Source of the DNA: Streptomyces sp. GS7
GTDB lineage: Bacteria; Actinomycetota; Actinomycetes; Streptomycetales; Streptomycetaceae
DNA length: 64,000 nucleotides
Direction: 5' to 3'
Assembly (NCBI RefSeq): GCF_009834125.1
Contig: NZ_CP047146.1
Coordinates: 6,992,501 to 7,056,500, forward strand
A program made the translations under genes and the position numbers. Within the stretch, counting starts at the first letter, position 1, and each line of letters starts with the position of its first letter. Below, in pieces: positions 61,237 to 64,000 of the stretch. The notes below the pieces were generated by a model. It was not told the DNA's origin, did no database searches, and saw only the letters and a list, made by a program, of their open reading frames with translations.

Positions 61237-62004
61237 TCAGACCTCGGGGCGAAGCATCGGGGGGTTGAGGAGGGTCGCGCCGCCAGCGCGGAACAACTGC
61301 GCGGGGCGTCCGCCCTGACGGGTCGTGGTGCCGCCGGTGGGGACCAGGAAGCCGGGGGTGCCGGTGACCTTGCGGTGGAAGTTGCGGGGGTCGAGGGCGA
61401 CGCCCCAGACCGCCTCGTAGACCCGACGGAGTTCGCCGACGGTGAATTCCTGCGGGCAGAAGGCCGTGGCGAGGGAGGAGTATTCGATCTTCGAGCGGGC
61501 GCGTTCCACGCCGTCGGCGAGGATCCGCGCGTGGTCGAAGGCGAGCGGGGTCGTCAGCTCGCCGTCGCGGGCGTGCGCGCTTCCTTCGTGCTCCAGGAGG
61601 GTGTCCACCGGCGCCCAGCGGGCGCTGTGGGCGTCGCCGCCGGCTCTGGGAGCGGGCAGGTCGGGAGCCAGCACCAGGTGCGCGACGCTGACGACGCGCA
61701 TCCGGGGGTCGCGCTTGGGGTCACCGTAGGTGGCGAGCTGTTCGAGGTGCGCGCCGTACGCGGGCGGCGGGCCGGCCTCCGGGTGGGCGTGCAGGCCGGT
61801 CTCCTCGGCGAGTTCCCGGGCAGCCGCGTCCTCAAGATCCTCGTCGGCGCGGACGAACCCGCCGGGCAGGGCCCAGCGGCCCTGGAACGGCGGCTCACCG
61901 CGGCGTACCGCCAGCGCGCACAGGGCGTGGCGGCGCACGGTGAGCACGACCAGGTCGACGGTGACAGCAAAGGGCGGGAAGGCCGACGGGTCGTAGGGAG
62001 GCAT
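61237..62004 (-). CDS. NUDIX domain protein with C-terminal winged helix
   Basis: 255 residues. The Nudix box is intact: [20 protein letters not shown] then TGL (G-x5-E-x7-RE-x2-EE-x-G). The C-terminal part ([38 protein letters not shown]) is the winged helix of the NrtR type, in which the Nudix domain senses ADP-ribose or related nucleotides and the wing binds DNA. Many NrtR regulators have a degenerate box; this one might still hydrolyse. I see no adjacent NAD gene. Confidence 0.85.
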   Translation of the reverse strand: MPPYDPSAFPPFAVTVDLVVLTVRRHALCALAVRRGEPPFQGRWALPGGFVRADEDLEDAAARELAEETGLHAHPEAGPPPAYGAHLEQLATYGDPKRDPRMRVVSVAHLVLAPDLPAPRAGGDAHSARWAPVDTLLEHEGSAHARDGELTTPLAFDHARILADGVERARSKIEYSSLATAFCPQEFTVGELRRVYEAVWGVALDPRNFHRKVTGTPGFLVPTGGTTTRQGGRPAQLFRAGGATLLNPPMLRPEV

Positions 62005-62052
62005 GACGTGATCATAGTCGTCCGCCTGACGATAAACAGGTCATGCGGCCCT

Positions 62053-64000
62053 TCACGACCTCAGTTGCAGGCCGTCCGCCGCCGCCTCGACCATTCCCAT
62101 CCCCAGCCGGCTGATCCGTACGGCGAAGGGCTGCTCGGCGATGGTGAGACCCGTGAGCTGCATCGCGCCGAGCGGGGTGGTGCCGAGCGGGCGGACGGCC
62201 ACCGTTCCCGAGGGGACATCGGGGCGCAGGCCCGCGAGGGCGACAAGCATCTGGACCGCCCCGGCCGCAGCGACGGAGGCGGGGCGGCAGGCCGCCGGGT
62301 GCGGGACGGGCGCGCCGTCGGCGGTGCGCTGGTCGCCCGCGTACATCTCCGGGAGGCGGTGGCTGAAGCTCTCCGCGGCGTCGAGAACGCCCCTGGTCAG
62401 GGCGCCGGCCGCGGCTTCGTGGCCGGCCGCGGCGAGTCCGGCGGCGGCGATGGCCGTTTCCTGCACGCGGACGGCGCCGCTCCGGTGGCCGAACGGGTTG
62501 TAGCCGGTCTCCTTGGCGCCGAGTCCGCGCAGGCCCCAGCCGGAATCCATGGCCGGGCCGCGCAGCAGTCGGGCCAGCTGATCGGTCTGTGCCGCGTCCA
62601 GGAGGCCGAGGGCGAGGGTGCCGCCGCCGAGCAGGCCGGTGTCGAGGAGATGGGCGGCGGTGGAGCCGAGGTGCGGCACCGGCGGCCTGCCGTCGCCGGT
62701 GAGCAGGGCGGCGGGACGGCCGCCGGCGCGGTCCTCCAGCCAGAAGTCGGTCCGGAAGCGGGTGCGCAGGTCGGCCGCCCAGTCGCGGAGTGCGGCGGCA
62801 CCGGAGGAGCCGCAGGCGTCGAGGAGGTCGGCGCCCAGGAGCGCGGCACGGTGGGCGTGGGCCTGTGTCTCGCAGCGGTAGGGGCCGTCGGGCGCCGGAT
62901 CGGGGAGGTAGCCGCCGCGGCCTCCGCCCGGTGGGTCGGTGGCCGTGCGCAGCCACTGGAGGCAGCGTTCGGCGGCGGGCAGCAGCCGTTCGGTCTCCGG
63001 ATCGGGGAGGCCCCAGCGGCGGGCCTCCGCAAGGACCGCCGGGAAGAGGAGGGTGGCTTCGATACCCGTGCAGCTCGGCGGAGCGTGCGGCCCGGCGTCT
63101 CGCAGAGGGCCGGGAATTCGGCCGAAATCCGCTCCTGGGGTGGCTTGTTGAGTACGGGCGAGGGTGCGCAGGGTGCTCGCGGCGAGCCGGGTGCCGAGAG
63201 GGAGCAGCATCCGGGCGGTCCAGAGGGCCTCGGCCGGGGCGAGGCCGCAGCGCCAGGGGAACCCCCCGGCCACGTAGACGTCCGTGGGCATGGCCGGGTC
63301 GCGCATCAGCAGGCCGCGCAGATCGTCGAGGCTGCCTGCCATGAGGGCGTCGGCGCGGTGGTCGTCGCACTCCAGGCGCGCGGCCGACCAGGGGTGTGGC
63401 GGACGATCACCGCGCATCCGGGGGCCGGCGGGGGCGGGGCGCGGGGCGGGAATACGGGGTTGGCCGGGGCGCGCGTAGGCGGCCGGGTGGGCGCGGCTCC
63501 GAGGGCTGCCCGTGTTGTATTCGAGGCGGGCGTGCAGTTCGACCGTGCGCCGGCCGCCCGGTGGCAGCTCCAGGTCCCAGCGCAGCAGGCCCGCCGAGGC
63601 CAGGGCGTCCTGGGGTGTGGGCGTCGCGGAGACCACGGCGTGCGCGCCGGTCCCGGACCAGCGGAGCCCGGAGCCGTGGACCGCGGCGCGGAGTTCGGCG
63701 CCGGGAAAGCCGACGGCGACGGCTCCGAGCTCTGCGAGGTCGGTGCCGAGCCGGATTTCGACCGGCAGCCGGACGGGCCGGCCGGCGCTGCTGTGGAAGG
63801 TGATCCGTTCGGTGCCGTCGGCGGACCGGATCCGCTCCATCCGGATCTCCGGGTCCGGCCCGCGCTCGCCCGTTCTGCGGACCACACCGATGAACCGGGC
63901 GCGGTCCGCGGCGACCAACCGGCCCTGGACGACGAGCGGTTCGCCGCCCGCGGCCCGCACTTCGCAGCGGGAGAGGATCCGCCGGCCGTCCCGGTAGTAG
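62053..64000 (-). CDS. Glycogen-debranching-type enzyme, partial
   Basis: The frame runs in from the right edge (YYRDGRRILSRCEVRAAGGE at the window end) to the stop at 62053. The visible 649 residues comprise an N-terminal beta-rich domain (GDE_N type) and an (alpha/alpha)6 catalytic domain (VAGGFPWRCGLAPAEALWTA, TGYNPFGHRSGAVRVQET, CRPASVAAAGAVQMLVALAG). These are the signatures of bacterial amylo-alpha-1,6-glucosidase-like proteins. It probably trims alpha-glucan branches. The true start is outside the window. Confidence 0.85.
   Translation of the reverse strand, partial: YYRDGRRILSRCEVRAAGGEPLVVQGRLVAADRARFIGVVRRTGERGPDPEIRMERIRSADGTERITFHSSAGRPVRLPVEIRLGTDLAELGAVAVGFPGAELRAAVHGSGLRWSGTGAHAVVSATPTPQDALASAGLLRWDLELPPGGRRTVELHARLEYNTGSPRSRAHPAAYARPGQPRIPAPRPAPAGPRMRGDRPPHPWSAARLECDDHRADALMAGSLDDLRGLLMRDPAMPTDVYVAGGFPWRCGLAPAEALWTARMLLPLGTRLAASTLRTLARTQQATPGADFGRIPGPLRDAGPHAPPSCTGIEATLLFPAVLAEARRWGLPDPETERLLPAAERCLQWLRTATDPPGGGRGGYLPDPAPDGPYRCETQAHAHRAALLGADLLDACGSSGAAALRDWAADLRTRFRTDFWLEDRAGGRPAALLTGDGRPPVPHLGSTAAHLLDTGLLGGGTLALGLLDAAQTDQLARLLRGPAMDSGWGLRGLGAKETGYNPFGHRSGAVRVQETAIAAAGLAAAGHEAAAGALTRGVLDAAESFSHRLPEMYAGDQRTADGAPVPHPAACRPASVAAAGAVQMLVALAGLRPDVPSGTVAVRPLGTTPLGAMQLTGLTIAEQPFAVRISRLGMGMVEAAADGLQLRS

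Noticed and set aside
1..64000. CRISPR arrays or defence systems
   Set aside because: No regularly spaced identical repeats beyond the three 24-base units at 47079-47150, and no cas, restriction or toxin-antitoxin gene was recognised.

Overview
The window is Streptomyces chromosome. It has very high GC, GTG/TTG starts and bacterial Shine-Dalgarno sites, and its right half carries the conserved hrdB neighbourhood: topoisomerase IV-type parC and parE genes, hrdB, the sporulation regulator whiH beside it, ptsH and an M16 protease pair. I saw no rRNA, tRNA or CRISPR.

Layout. (1) Bases 1-1024 are left chromosomal flank holding the body of a thymidine kinase gene (tdk, minus strand) that has lost its start. 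(2) Bases 1025-33365 form a 32-kb genomic island that appears to have integrated inside the ATP-binding loop codons of tdk. Its two ends carry matching inverted arms around a shared GTC, like attL and attR of a serine-integrase element. A complete replacement tdk sits just inside the right end. The first codons of the native tdk are stranded outside it at 33365-33415. (3) Bases 33366-64000 are conserved core chromosome.

The island is accessory and heavily worked over by insertion sequences. From left to right it holds: a lipoprotein GH84-type N-acetylglucosaminidase with a membrane protein; a secreted possible aerolysin-like protein; a two-component system; an aminotransferase/ornithine-cyclodeaminase operon facing a XRE-cupin regulator across a perfect palindrome; an emfourin inhibitor with its protealysin-like M4 protease; a PLC-type phosphoesterase; a signal-less peptidoglycan amidase and a lysozyme-like protein; a run of IS5, IS481, Tn3 and IS1380-type elements or remnants; a PP2C phosphatase; AraC, cupin and small hypothetical genes; a MarR/MFS efflux module bracketed by inverted IS remnants; and a beta-propeller lipoprotein. 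No integrase or conjugation gene is visible, so the island looks defective or dependent on helpers.

The core half encodes, in order: a phosphodiesterase and DUF5998 protein; a GNAT/acyl-CoA-synthetase fusion; HPr with a DasR-type operator; a GntR regulator; an M23 peptidase behind a c-di-AMP (ydaO) riboswitch; two overlapping M16 peptidases; ParC; a CobW GTPase; a sucrase/ferredoxin-like protein behind an iron box that touches its start codon; a DUF1453 protein with a sensor kinase and response regulator; ParE; a DUF7455 protein; a trypsin-like protease; HrdB; WhiH; a NUDIX-winged-helix protein; and a glycogen-debranching-type enzyme running off the right edge. Coupled start/stop overlaps mark the operons.
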